From: Mesorhizobium sp. B4-1-3
GTDB lineage: Bacteria; Pseudomonadota; Alphaproteobacteria; Rhizobiales; Rhizobiaceae
DNA: 64,000 nt
Reading direction: 5' to 3'
NCBI RefSeq assembly: GCF_006439355.1
Contig: NZ_VFTG01000010.1
Coordinates: 124,001-188,000 of the forward strand
The position numbers and the translations under genes are program-made. Positions within the stretch are counted from its first letter, which is position 1, and each line of letters opens with the position of its first letter. The notes beneath the pieces were generated by a model that saw nothing but the letters and a program-made list of their open reading frames with translations, had not been told where the DNA came from and searched no databases. Shown here piece after piece: positions 27,476 through 36,300 of the stretch.

Positions 27476-27913
27476 TTAGGCTTTCGCCTTGCGTTTCGCA
27501 GCAGGCTTTTTGGCCGGAGCAGCCTTCCTTCCCAAACCCAACGATTTTGCCAGCGCTGAGCGTGCGGCCGAATAGTTTGGAGCGACCATGGGATAGTCTT
27601 TCGCCAGTCCCCATTTCGCCCGGTATTCGTCAGGCGTCATCCCGTGTCGGGTTGCTAGATGGCGCTTGAGCGACTTGTATTTCTGGCCGTCTTCAAGGCT
27701 GATGATGTAGTCCGGGAACACGGATCTCTTGGGATTGACTGCCGGCTTCTGAACGGGCGCTTCTACCGGAGCTGTTTGGCCAATATTAGACAATGCCGAA
27801 TTCACGCTGGCGATCAAATCGGGCAGCCCAGACACGGGAACCGCGTTCTTCTGCACATAGGCGGAAACGATATCGGCAGTAAGTTCGATGAGATTATTGG
27901 CTTCTTCGGACAT
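27476..27913 (-). CDS. MucR/Ros family zinc-finger regulator
   Basis: 145 residues from ATG at 27913 (MSEEANNLIELTADIVSAYV), with GGAG seven bases upstream; a GTG at 27919 is possible. The C-terminal half has the Ros/MucR core YIISLEDGQKYKSLKRHLAT, then RHGMTPDEYRAKWGL. The zinc site is altered compared with canonical Ros: the first cysteine pair region reads PDYIISLEDG, leaving mainly the histidines, as in several rhizobial Ros/MucR homologues. The lysine/alanine-rich tail resembles H-NS-like DNA binders. It converges on the trb operon and may silence the element. Confidence 0.82.
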   Translation of the reverse strand: MSEEANNLIELTADIVSAYVQKNAVPVSGLPDLIASVNSALSNIGQTAPVEAPVQKPAVNPKRSVFPDYIISLEDGQKYKSLKRHLATRHGMTPDEYRAKWGLAKDYPMVAPNYSAARSALAKSLGLGRKAAPAKKPAAKRKAKA

Positions 27914-28148
27914 CGTCACGCTCCTGGATGCAAACCGATAGGTTCATATCGCCCAATCGCCGGATCCGCAAGAAAGACAGCCGGCCTAGGGAACTTCCTT
28001 GACGACTTCAGGTTTGCGCTGGAGAAAAGACGCCTGAAGAACGCCTCTTTTCAGCTACATCAAACGGTTGAGAAAGCCTACGCAGCACTTCTCTTAGTGC
28101 TTACAACTTAAAGTCCGCCGTCGCACGGGACGTAGGCAATCGCCGACA

Positions 28149-28636
28149 CTGGTCGAGAGAGCTCCTGCCGATTCTGAATGGCTGCATGAGATCAAATACG
28201 ATGACTATCGGACTGAGATCGTCATCGAGCACGGGCAAGCAAGCGCATTCACCCTGACCAGCCGTACTGGACCTTGATCCCGACGAAGGCGTGCCATGGG
28301 GTGCGCTAATCGAGGCCCGCGCTGTCTCTGCGCAAAATCTTTGAAGCAGCTGGCTGGGAGAGCTGGCCGAAGGTGACCGGCTGCAAGGGTGTCCATATTA
28401 CGGCCCCGCTGCCGTCGAACATGACTCATGATAGCGCGCGGAAACTAGCCAGAGCGCTCGCTCAGTGCCTTATAGACGCCGACCCGGAGCGGTACTTTCT
28501 ATCGGCCGACCCACCAGCCCGCACAGGACGTATCTTCCTTGATTACCTCCTCAACGGCCGAGGCAACACTGCCGTAGGCGCGTTTTCTCCGCGAGCCCGC
28601 CCCGGATTCCCAATCGCGCATCCCGTGACGTGGTAG
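28149..28636 (+). pseudogene. Fragments of ATP-dependent DNA ligase LigD
   Basis: The first piece reads SEWLHEIKYDDYRTEIVIEH, the start of the adenylation domain; the nucleotidyl-lysine motif normally KYDGYR is KYDDYR here. It ends at a TGA. After a frame change come KIFEAAGWESWPKVTG, GCKGVHITAPLPS and GRIFLDYLLNGRGNTAVGAF, then SPRARPGFPIAHPVTW with TAG at 28634. These belong to the polymerase/primase domain of LigD. Most of the gene is missing between the pieces. LigD genes are common on rhizobial islands and replicons; this copy cannot work in end joining. Confidence 0.75.
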
Positions 28637-28802
28637 CAGGTTGAGGCAAGTGTCCGGCCAGATGCTTTCACGCTGCTCGTCCGTTCAAGGCCATCGCTCG
28701 AAAAGTCGCGTGAAGCCAACAGGTGGGCGGCCTTCGACGCTCCCCTCGCAACGCGGCGAAAATACGACCGAAGATCCGCGGCCTCTCCGGTCAGCGGAAG
28801 GG

Positions 28803-29006
28803 CTAGGCGGGGAGGAAGACTTCAATCGTAACAGTTAACTCCTTCACTAGGACGAAGCCCCCTTCCTTTCCAGAAGCTTCAACTAGCCTCCATTCGACGT
28901 AGTCGGTCGGAATCTTGGCTTTTGCACTTTCGATCGCTTTAGTTAGGGCCTCGTGAAAATCGGCCCTCAGCGACGTTCCGTTGAATGTGCCTGCACTTTT
29001 TTTCAC
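28803..29006 (-). CDS. Small protein, possibly dodecin-like
   Basis: I choose GTG at 29006 because GGAGA precedes it; a TTG further upstream at 29066 adds a leader without character. The 67-residue product reads KSAGTFNGTSLRADFHEALT, a helix KAIESAKAKIP, then strands VEWRLVEASGKEGGFVLVKE and LTVTIEVFLP. Length and beta-alpha-beta-beta order are like dodecins, small flavin-binding dodecamers, but the flavin-stacking tryptophan is not at an obvious position, so this is a suggestion only. It is last in a minus-strand cluster. Confidence 0.5.
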   Translation of the reverse strand: MKKSAGTFNGTSLRADFHEALTKAIESAKAKIPTDYVEWRLVEASGKEGGFVLVKELTVTIEVFLPA

Positions 29007-29260
29007 TGGAGTATCTCTCCAAGGGTAGGGCTTTAAGTCCCTCGCTACCTGGCAGCGCCACAACAACAGCGAGTTCGATCTCTCCTGGGCGGTGATGGTT
29101 GCCTATGACCACCGCATCTGAGCGACTTTGCAAGCGAGATCGCAGCTAGACCCGCGAGGCACCGCCCCAGGAACCCGGCCGAGGTCAGGAGCATCAGGTA
29201 TGCTCAGAGCCCTAAGCGATCCCCCAGATAGGCTCGCGGCTTAGCCGAGCAGGACATGCA

Positions 29261-29473
29261 TTACTTCTTGCAAGCACCAGGCCGGATGTGGATCGCGCCG
29301 GCCTTCTTTGCGAAGCAGCTATTTGTATAAGTCTTTTTGTGGCCGTTCTTCCATGCACATACGGGCAAGTAATGCAATGGGCACAGGCCACCTCGAGTGG
29401 CCGCCGGAGCAGGGGTTGGGTGGGCATTTACTGAAGCGATAAGTACAGCGAATAGGACTGGTGCGATTTTCAT
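29261..29473 (-). CDS. Secreted Kazal-type inhibitor-like protein
   Basis: 70 residues. Signal peptide MKIAPVLFAVLIASVNAHPT, cleaved around 17-25. The mature part reads CPLHYLPVCAWKNGHKKTY, then TNSCFAKKAGAIHIRPGACK. The pattern C-x6-PVC...NGxxKTYxNxCxAxxAG...GxC is the core of Kazal domains, which inhibit serine proteases by presenting a loop next to the second cysteine. GGGAG precedes ATG at 29473. Bacterial Kazal-like proteins are usually exported; on a rhizobial ICE a role against host or competitor proteases is possible but untested. Confidence 0.7.
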   Translation of the reverse strand: MKIAPVLFAVLIASVNAHPTPAPAATRGGLCPLHYLPVCAWKNGHKKTYTNSCFAKKAGAIHIRPGACKK

Positions 29474-29616
29474 GTTTCACTCCCGTTCATTCGAGAATTT
29501 CTACTTCCAATCAGTCACTCGGTCTACAAGATTGAAGCCTCCGCGGTGAGACGCACTTTCAAGGCTGCAGCAAAACTGCCGTCCTGCGGCAAACTATCGA
29601 TGCGGCCATCGCGAAC

Positions 29617-30348
29617 TCATACCAATCTTTTCGCAACCCAGCCCGGGGCGAAGTCGATGATCCGTCGGAGGGTATTCTGCTCCGCATACTTTAGGAATGG
29701 GAGCGCGGCCTCAAGATCACGACAGATCGTCGGCTCTTGGAATGGCTTGCAATTCGCAGTCGCGAAGGTGCCGAAAAGCATCACATCCTGAAGGCCATTA
29801 TCAATAAGTCCATCTTTGACTTCACCGTCTGGGGTACCTTCCTTCAAACCCATCATCAGGCTTCCGGCGATACTAGGAAAAATAAGATCGGGCTCAGTGC
29901 GCTTTCGAATACTGCGGAGGGCAATCTCATTTTTCTCCGGGAAACCAGGATCACCATATCCTATAGGGTTCCAAAAGACCGAGCCACCAACCAGGCAGTC
30001 AAGCCCGACATCGAGGACGAAAAGGAACTCCGGCGGATAAATCACTGCCAGTTTCGAAGTGGTCACGGCGAAGCCAGAGCTGGGCATTGCGCTCTCGGGA
30101 AAGTTCACCTGCGCAACCCCCTCAACCAGGTATACCTCCGCGCTTCTGACCGGAGGTAGAGAGTCGCTGAATTTAGAACAAAGGCTGTCAGCTTTGGCTT
30201 TGACCGTATCCATCGCATTTGGCGGCTCCGCCGACGAGGGCTGCACACTATCTAAGGACGCAGCCATGAATTGGGAAAATGCCGTCGAGCGCGGTGGAAA
30301 CATGTGGCTCCACGGAAAAGGCCACGGTACAAAAATTCCGTCGCTCAT
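29617..30348 (-). CDS. Hypothetical protein, 243 residues
   Basis: ATG at 30348 has a strong GGAGG seven bases upstream, the best argument that this is a real gene. The protein starts MSDGIFVPWPFPWSHMFPPR, a proline/tryptophan-rich head. The middle has hydrophobic strands (LAVIYPPEFLFVLDVGLDCL) and the end reads NTLRRIIDFAPGWVAKRLV. There is no signal peptide and no clear domain. I do not recognise the family. It lies 92 bases after the 166-residue gene on the same strand, so they are probably cotranscribed. Confidence 0.55.
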   Translation of the reverse strand: MSDGIFVPWPFPWSHMFPPRSTAFSQFMAASLDSVQPSSAEPPNAMDTVKAKADSLCSKFSDSLPPVRSAEVYLVEGVAQVNFPESAMPSSGFAVTTSKLAVIYPPEFLFVLDVGLDCLVGGSVFWNPIGYGDPGFPEKNEIALRSIRKRTEPDLIFPSIAGSLMMGLKEGTPDGEVKDGLIDNGLQDVMLFGTFATANCKPFQEPTICRDLEAALPFLKYAEQNTLRRIIDFAPGWVAKRLV

Positions 30349-30440
30349 TTAGATGCCTCCGAGTTTTGTTTTAGGCCTCACGTCACATTACCTGCGATGC
30401 CCGTGGAGCACGCTATAGACGGGGCTGACACTTACCAGAA

Positions 30441-30941
30441 TCAATGCCATGCGCCGCACTCCGAGTCCCAACCTGCGTTTACCGTGATCTGGTCCGCCCA
30501 CTTGGCCCCTTTGGCCAAAAGGCAGGCTTCAAGCGCAGCCTTAAACGTCGGACCGGCTGCCGAACCAGAGGTGACAACTGCAGCAATTGCGGCAGCAAGG
30601 GCAGCGCTCACTACGCAATCTTGCACCTCTTTTAGTTCACCGGTGGGGTAGCAAACATCGACAAAGGCGTATTTTGTGCACGTCCGATTGTAGATAACCG
30701 GCACCTTTGTACAGATTTTCTTGCCGAAAATCTTCACGCATTTAAGCCGGAATTCGGTTTTTACCTCAGGCCAGTTCCCTATAGTGACCAGTTTAAAGCG
30801 ATGGCATTCCTGGCCACTTTTCGCTTCAACTTCTATGTGGAATGCTGGAGCCGATATAACGGCAAGCCTGCCGATATCCCCTACGGACTTCTCGTCCTCG
30901 TCCTCGAACGCTACAGGATAATTAAGCGTAGCCCTAGCCAT
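30441..30941 (-). CDS. Hypothetical cysteine-containing protein, 166 residues
   Basis: GGGGAGG lies nine bases before ATG at 30941. The product starts MARATLNYPVAFEDEDEKSV. The central part has paired cysteines (FRLKCVKIFGKKICTKVP, then RTCTKYAFVDVCYP). An alanine-rich stretch (VVSAALAAAIAAVVTSGSAA) and a tail ending DSECGAWH follow. The Ala-rich helix could insert into a membrane, as in small channel-forming peptides, but no signal sequence is seen. Family unknown. It is the first gene of the minus-strand cluster 30.9-28.8 kb. Confidence 0.55.
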   Translation of the reverse strand: MARATLNYPVAFEDEDEKSVGDIGRLAVISAPAFHIEVEAKSGQECHRFKLVTIGNWPEVKTEFRLKCVKIFGKKICTKVPVIYNRTCTKYAFVDVCYPTGELKEVQDCVVSAALAAAIAAVVTSGSAAGPTFKAALEACLLAKGAKWADQITVNAGWDSECGAWH

Positions 30942-31514
30942 CGCGGCATCCTCCCCTGAGAAAATTAAACTGAACGTTCAATGCACTTGAGTGATTCAGG
31001 ATTTTCTGAGGTCAATAGTATTCTGGAAGCGCACCTATTCGAGAAATCAGCTACTATCCGGATTAAGCCGAAAACGTCTGCTAATCCAGAAAGACCCATC
31101 ATCTACATCGCCGGAAGTCGTCCAAAGACAAACGCCGACGACACAGATAAGCGAAAGCAAAATCTGCCACGCCACATGTCAAATTTTCACGTAGGGCGTC
31201 AGAGTAGTGCTAATTTAGCTACCCGTCAACTGTCTAGATGCAGGATTGCAGGGGTGTTACCATGTCGAAACCAGACAGTACGTCCGCCCAGCAAAATTCA
31301 TACCCGAGTAAAATGTATAAAAAAGAATGACTTCCGAGGCGTTGAAGGCTGCTTGACGGGACATATTGCATTCGCAAGAAAGGCTTGTTGGCCGGGCTAG
31401 TAGGGCGAGAAAGCAATCGGATGCCAGCGATTGCGACGGCAACAGCCAATCCGGATTTGCCGCCCCTGTAGACGCCGTCACGCTATCTGAGCCGTGAGCA
31501 TCGCGATGCGGCTA
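30942..31514. other. Intergenic region without a supported gene
   Basis: A plus-strand open frame at 30981-31400 exists but has no ribosome-binding site, no recognisable motif and a composition unlike neighbouring genes. The promoter of the minus-strand cluster should lie in the first 100 bases. Confidence 0.35.
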
Positions 31515-31767
31515 TGCCCACCTGTCCGATGGCAGCCTTGGGAGCGAGGCCGCCCGGTCCTCAAGTGAAACCCGGGGGCGGCGGCGGTCGTCATCGAACA
31601 GATGAATCGACGAACTGGCCCAGGATCCGTCTTCCGAGCAAGCTCGCGGCGAAGCCATGGTGGACTACGCCACCATGATCGGTGCCATGACCTTGGCCCG
31701 GATCGTATCGGGGACACCGCAGTCGGACCAAATCCTTGATCTTGCAAGGAAGCGCCTGTACCGGTAG
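31515..31767 (+). pseudogene. C-terminal remnant of a TetR-family regulator
   Basis: Pieces CPMAAL and GSEAARSSSETR lie in different frames; after an in-frame TGA the segment IDELAQDPSSEQARGEAMVD, then YATMIGAMTLARIVSG and QILDLARKRLYR, runs to TAG at 31765-31767. This order is the C-terminal ligand domain of TetR regulators of the type that carries GCPMAAL. The DNA-binding half is gone. The intact TetR gene downstream (32172-32780) has the same GCPMAAS motif, so the fragment may be a decayed relative. Confidence 0.6.
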
Positions 31768-32171
31768 GCACTTCCCATCTGGTGCTGCGACCGTTGTTCA
31801 CTGGATAACCGTCCCAGTCTAACCGGGGCGTTTTTTGTGGAATAGCAGGCAATCGCGACGAACCAGAGGGCGCATCATCGCGCCGAGGAGTGGCGATAAA
31901 CTGGCGCGCTGGCAATTTAGCGCCTCTAGGCGCGGTGAACCGCGCCTTTAAAAGTAACCTTAGGATAGAGCACCAAGGCCGATGGCGAAATAGTAGCTAT
32001 GCGCCTCAAGTTGGTCATCGGGCTCGACTTCTTGGACGCCCCAAAGGGGACTGAGTGGCATGCATCCCAATGGTAATTGCGACCCATCTTTAGACGAGCG
32101 CAGCGGTCGCGCCTGCTCCACAGAGACGTTTTGTTCGGCGGAATTTGAGGTGGTGAGGCGGCGCGGAGGCC
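31768..32171. other. Intergenic region without a supported gene
   Basis: No frame on either strand shows coding character or a ribosome-binding site. The stretch separates a TetR remnant from an intact TetR gene and may be residue of a rearrangement. Confidence 0.35.
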
Positions 32172-32780
32172 TTACGGCCTATCCGGGGTGCGCCTTCGCC
32201 ACTTCGGAGCAGCGGCAAAGGTTGCGCGGATCGCTTCCAGCACCTCATCCGCAAGCGTGGCGTCGGCCTTAGCGACCGCGCGCGATACGGCGATGCCGCC
32301 GATCTCTGCCGCGGCCGCGGCGATGGCGAGGCGGCGCTTCTGAGTCTGAGGGATCGTGTCCTCCAGCGAGTCCTCGAGCATCGTCGCCATCTCTTCGAAC
32401 GCGCGTTTGAAGCTTTCGCTAACGGCGCTGTCCTGACGACCGATCTCACTTGCGGAGGCCGCCATCGGACAACCGGTCTCCACCTTGTCGCGCATGTAGG
32501 GGGACAGGTATCCGTCTAGGTAATCGGTGAAGCCTAGACTTCGATCGCCCACCCACTCGCGAGTGTCGTTCATGTTCCCGGCGAAGCCGTAGGAGAAGGC
32601 AGCGGCCGCTAGCTCATCCTTCGATGAGAAGTGAGCGTAGAGCGCGCCATGGGTCAGACCGGCTTCTTTGGCGATCTCGGCCACGCCGACGCCGTCTATG
32701 CCTTTCTGGCGGAACAAGCGGCTCGCCGCCTGCAGAAGAGCCTCCCGGTTCTCCGCCGCCTTCTCCTTGGAAACACGCAT
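32172..32780 (-). CDS. TetR/AcrR family repressor
   Basis: 202 residues. The N-terminal helix-turn-helix is typical: ALLQAASRLFRQKGIDGVGV, then EIAKEAGLTHGALYAHFSSK. The C-terminal half (GCPMAASASEIGRQDSAVSE) is the ligand-binding domain of the subgroup that controls oxidoreductases and efflux genes. It is divergent from the aldo/keto reductase gene, with a 118-base gap carrying two palindromes that should be its operators. It probably represses both genes. Confidence 0.85.
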   Translation of the reverse strand: MRVSKEKAAENREALLQAASRLFRQKGIDGVGVAEIAKEAGLTHGALYAHFSSKDELAAAAFSYGFAGNMNDTREWVGDRSLGFTDYLDGYLSPYMRDKVETGCPMAASASEIGRQDSAVSESFKRAFEEMATMLEDSLEDTIPQTQKRRLAIAAAAAEIGGIAVSRAVAKADATLADEVLEAIRATFAAAPKWRRRTPDRP

Positions 32781-32815
32781 TCTCGAACCTCCGAGCCAGA
32801 TTTTTCACTTTTTAG

Positions 32816-32827
32816 TTGCGGTCGCAA
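32816..32827. promoter_or_regulatory. Putative TetR operator, site 1
   Basis: TTGCG-GT-CGCAA is a 12-bp palindrome in the divergent promoter region. It shares the CGCAAT half-site with the larger palindrome about 40 bases away. Assignment to the adjacent TetR protein is by position. Confidence 0.55.
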
Positions 32828-32854
32828 TCAAAGTCAATTAGACGCTGCCTGCGA

Positions 32855-32874
32855 TTAATTGTGATCGCAATTAA
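32855..32874. promoter_or_regulatory. Putative TetR operator, site 2
   Basis: TTAATTG-TGATCG-CAATTAA is a 20-bp near-perfect palindrome just upstream of the aldo/keto reductase start. Bound repressor here would block transcription of that gene. Confidence 0.6.
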
Positions 32875-32898
32875 AAGCTTCCCAACGGAGAAACAAGC

Positions 32899-33941
32899 AT
32901 GCGTTACAAACTTTTCGGAGAGCACACGGGTCTGCGGGTCTCCGAGCTAGTGCTCGGCACCGGCAATTTCGGCACGGGCTGGGGCTACGGCGCGGAGCGC
33001 GACGACAGCCGCAAGATCCTGGACGCCTATGCCGATGCGGGCGGCAACTTCATCGACACGGCCGGCGTCTATCAGGGCGGCCAGTCGGAGGAGATCATCG
33101 GTGATGCACTCGTCGGCCGTCGGGATGATTTCGTGGTCGCCACCAAGTACACCATGCCGGCCGGCGCCAATGGCGGCATCCTCGTCACTGGCAACAGCCG
33201 CAAGGCCATGGTCGTGTCGGTCGAGGACAGCCTGAAGCGGCTCAAGAGCGACTACATCGACCTTCTCTGGGTTCACATGGCCGACGGCGTGACGCCGGGC
33301 GAAGAAATCGTGCGCGGCTTTGACGATCTCGTCCGCGCCGGCAAGATCCTCTATGCGGGCCTTTCCAACTTCCCGGCGTGGCGCGTGGCGCGGGCTGCGA
33401 CCATCGCCGAGCTTCGCGGCACCGTTCCGATCGCCGGCCTTCAGTTCGAGCACAGCCTTGTCGTGCGTTCCAGCGAGCAAGAGCTGATCTCGGCGGGCCA
33501 GTCGCTAGGCCTCGGCTTGGTGGCTTGGTCTCCGCTCGGCGGCGGCATGCTGACGGGCAAGTATCGCGAATAGGGTGCGACGGGCCGCCGCGAAGGCTTC
33601 GGTGGCAACGTCTTCCAGCCAGAAAACTCGCCGCAGCGCACCGCAATCCTCAATACCCTCCTGGCGATAGCCAATGAAGTCGACGTCACCGCCGGCGAAG
33701 TGGCCATCGCCTGGGTAGCGGTCAAGGGCTCGCTTCCGATCATCGGACCGCGCACCGTGGAACAGCTCAATGCCAACTCGCCGCGGCCAAGGTGAGCCTG
33801 TCGGCCGAGCAGATCGCACGTCTCGACGAGGTAAGCGCTATGCCGCCCGCTTTCCCGTACAATGTGCTGGCAGGCGCCCGCCCGGGCTACACCGGTGGCA
33901 AGGTCGATGAGTTCGACGCGCCCAAGGTGACGGCCGCCTAA
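32899..33941 (+). pseudogene. Aldo/keto reductase gene with in-frame stop and frameshift
   Basis: Residues 1-224 are intact: catalytic Asp and Tyr in DTAGVYQGGQSEE, Lys in VVATKYTMP and His in LLWVHMADG. A TAG at 33571-33573 then interrupts. The same frame continues with FGGNVFQPENSPQRTAIL and GEVAIAWVAVKGSLPIIGPR. Near 33778 one base is missing, and the last part (AAKVSLSAEQIARLDEVSAM) is in another frame up to TAA at 33939-33941. Full-length relatives have about 345 residues. Loss of the last third removes NADPH-binding strands, so activity is unlikely unless the stop is suppressed. Divergent from its presumed TetR regulator. Confidence 0.8.
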
Positions 33942-34492
33942 GGCCTAGCTTCAGCGATGACAGAGGTTCTCAGCACTGACGCCACGAGCGGATCGGGTCC
34001 AAGTTGCTCGAACGCTGGCAGCGCGGTTTCCGGGGTCGAGAACCGTCGCCTTGCCGGTCCTCGATGCTTGATCGCGTCGGGTGGTGACACGCGACGAGAC
34101 GACCCGGTAAACGATCCCGCAAACCAAACGGCAGCTTATTTGCAGACTGTGCCAAAACCGGACCCGCAGCAAACGGCCTAAAATCGGTCGGCCGCCGATG
34201 GGCCAAGTAGCGTCAGCTACCGCATCAGGCAGGGATAGCCGCCGGGGACGGCATGCGCGCCATCCGCCAGATACCAGCAGGATGGTTGAGAAACGGTAGG
34301 TCCAGCTAGAGACTCTGCGGAACCATGCGGAAAGATAGGGGAAAGTTCTCGTTTTTCGCCCACCAATAACATCAATGTCGTGAGAACGTCCTCCGGACCC
34401 AACATTTATTTCCAGTTTCCATGTTTTGAATCGACATTATCTTCGAAGGTTGAGGGTTCGTCTTGGCGTTTGGTGAATCGCCGCCGTTGGGT
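33942..34492. other. Intergenic region beside the integrase
   Basis: About 550 bases without a supported gene. The second half is AT-richer. Short frames on both strands have no ribosome-binding site and no recognisable product. A small hairpin (GTAGCGTCAGCTAC) lies near 34208-34221. Confidence 0.35.
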
Positions 34493-35734
34493 TCAGAGTC
34501 GACTCTCCCGACGGCGGACAGCAGGCTTGCCGTCATCCCTTGAGATCAGCCGCGCGTTTTTGCTCTCGAGTTCGTCGAGATAATCGGCCCACCATTGCAT
34601 CATCTGGACGCGCTCGTCCCAGTGCTCAGCCCGGGCGTAGGCTCGACGAACGTCGTTGTTCTCAATGTGGGCCAGCTGTCGCTCTATGGCATCTGGATGC
34701 CATTTTCCGCATTCGTTCAGGAGAGTTGATGCCGTTGCTCGAAAACCGTGCGCGGTAGCTTCCTTTTTGCCGTAGCCCATGCGGCGAAGGGCGGCGTTAA
34801 GTGTGTTGTCGGAAATCGGACGCGAAACCGACCGAACACCAGGAAAAAGCAGCGATCCACCACCAGAGATTTCTTTAAGCAACCTCAGGACGCTTGTGGC
34901 CTGCTTTGAAAGGGGTACGCGGTGCGGCCGTCGCATTTTCATGCGTGCTTCAGGAATGATCCACATCGAGCTTTCGAAATCGAACTCGTCCCATTCGGCC
35001 GCTCGCAGTTCGCCCGGGCGAGGAAACAGCAGTGCCATTAGCTTCAGGGCCGCTCGGGTTGTAGGCTGACCGTCAAATGCGTCGATCGCCCTCAGCAAGC
35101 CTCCCAACGCCTTTGGATCGGTAATGGCGGCACGCGGCGTCACCGTCGGACTAATGAGCGCGCCCCTGAGGCCGAACGTCGGATCTGCCTCAGCTCGTGC
35201 GGTCGCGATTGCGTATCGAAACACGCTCCCGATTGTAGAGCGCAGTCGTCTGGCCGACTCGTATCGACCGCGAACCTCGACGCGACGAAGGGCACTAAGG
35301 ATGCTGGCCGGATCAATCTCCCTAATGCACTTGTCGCCTATTGTCGGATAGGCAAAGCCGAGAAGCCATTTGACCTTGCCGATCGTCCGATCGGCACGCC
35401 CCTCCTTCTTAAGCTTGTCGACATATTCGTCCGCGATTGAGCGAAAAGTGTCCTTTGCTGAGCCTGCCTTTCGCAAACTGCGGTCCTGTCCGGGATCAAC
35501 ACCCCCCAGCAGGAGGCGTTTGGCGTCATCGCGCGCTTGGCGTGCCTCGGCAAGGGAGATGAGTGGGTAGCTGCCCAACGCCAGTAATTTCTGCTTGCCG
35601 TCAAAGCGATATGCGAGCCGCCAAAGGCGAGACCCCGTAGGCTGCACCCACAGTTGGAGCCCACCGCCGTCAGAGAGTTTCACAAGCTTAGTAGCGGCGC
35701 GAGCGTTTCGGCATTTCACGTCAGAAAGGGCCAT
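34493..35734 (-). CDS. intS: P4-type tyrosine integrase of the ICE
   Basis: 413 residues from ATG at 35734, with GGGAGGT eight bases upstream; the longer open frame to 35884 lacks such a site. The N-terminal DUF4102 arm-binding domain includes LSDGGGLQLWVQPTGSRLWR. Catalytic residues are visible: R244 in RPGELRAAEW, H329-x2-R332 in HGFRATAS, H356 in QLAHIE and Y366 in RRAYARAEHW. The gene lies 211 bases from the 3' end of tRNA-Phe, the known target of IntS of ICEMlSym in Mesorhizobium. It would catalyse integration and, with an excisionase not seen here, excision. Confidence 0.92.
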   Translation of the reverse strand: MALSDVKCRNARAATKLVKLSDGGGLQLWVQPTGSRLWRLAYRFDGKQKLLALGSYPLISLAEARQARDDAKRLLLGGVDPGQDRSLRKAGSAKDTFRSIADEYVDKLKKEGRADRTIGKVKWLLGFAYPTIGDKCIREIDPASILSALRRVEVRGRYESARRLRSTIGSVFRYAIATARAEADPTFGLRGALISPTVTPRAAITDPKALGGLLRAIDAFDGQPTTRAALKLMALLFPRPGELRAAEWDEFDFESSMWIIPEARMKMRRPHRVPLSKQATSVLRLLKEISGGGSLLFPGVRSVSRPISDNTLNAALRRMGYGKKEATAHGFRATASTLLNECGKWHPDAIERQLAHIENNDVRRAYARAEHWDERVQMMQWWADYLDELESKNARLISRDDGKPAVRRRESRL

Positions 35735-35945
35735 TCGTGAGACCTCCCTTGGCTGTTTCGATACCATCAGGATCTCCAATACCAACGGAAATACCACCCC
35801 CGCGCCTCGTTGGACCAAATGCACCGAAATCCCAAGAAATGCGCCTGACTGCGCCTGATCTTGCGAAAAGGTCAGTAATTCCAATGCTTTGCAGAAGTTG
35901 AAGCGTAGAGGCTTCGGCGAGAGGGAGTATCGGGAGAAAAGGGGA

Positions 35946-36021
<76 letters not shown>

Positions 36022-36121
36022 CTGCGCCGGCTAACATGAACCGCCCGCCGGATTTCAGAGGAACGCCAAGCGACGCCCCTTGAAAGCGCGTGGGTTATAG
36101 CACGGGTATCTTGGCTGTCCA

Positions 36122-36236
36122 GAGCAATTCCAGGAAAAGTGTGCAACGGTTTTCCGCCCTGGAATTGCGTAAAAAACAAGAGCAATTCCCGGAAAAGTGC
36201 GCGCTCCATGCCGCTCCTGACCTGCGTAAAAACAAG
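36122..36236. repeat. Two copies of a rhizobial palindromic intergenic repeat
   Basis: The first copy starts GAGCAATTCCAGGAAAAGTG and ends CCTGGAATTGCGTAAAAA, so AATTCCAGG pairs with CCTGGAATT. A second, more diverged copy follows directly from about 36180 (GAGCAATTCCCGGAAAAGTG ... CTGCGTAAAAACAAG). I recall similar elements between genes in Mesorhizobium genomes. They mark the start of core chromosome. Confidence 0.6.
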
Positions 36237-36300
36237 CACTTAGCTTAGGTGCTGACTTTGTCGCAACGAAAAATTGCTGGATAACAGCGGCCGCCGCCGC

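Noticed and set aside
30981..31400. 139-residue plus-strand frame in the gap after the 166-residue gene
   Set aside because: No ribosome-binding site, no motif, and composition unlike a protein; treated as intergenic.
1..35945. Symbiosis island in the strict sense
   Set aside because: The integration site and transfer genes fit, but no nod, nif or fix gene or nod box is seen in this window.
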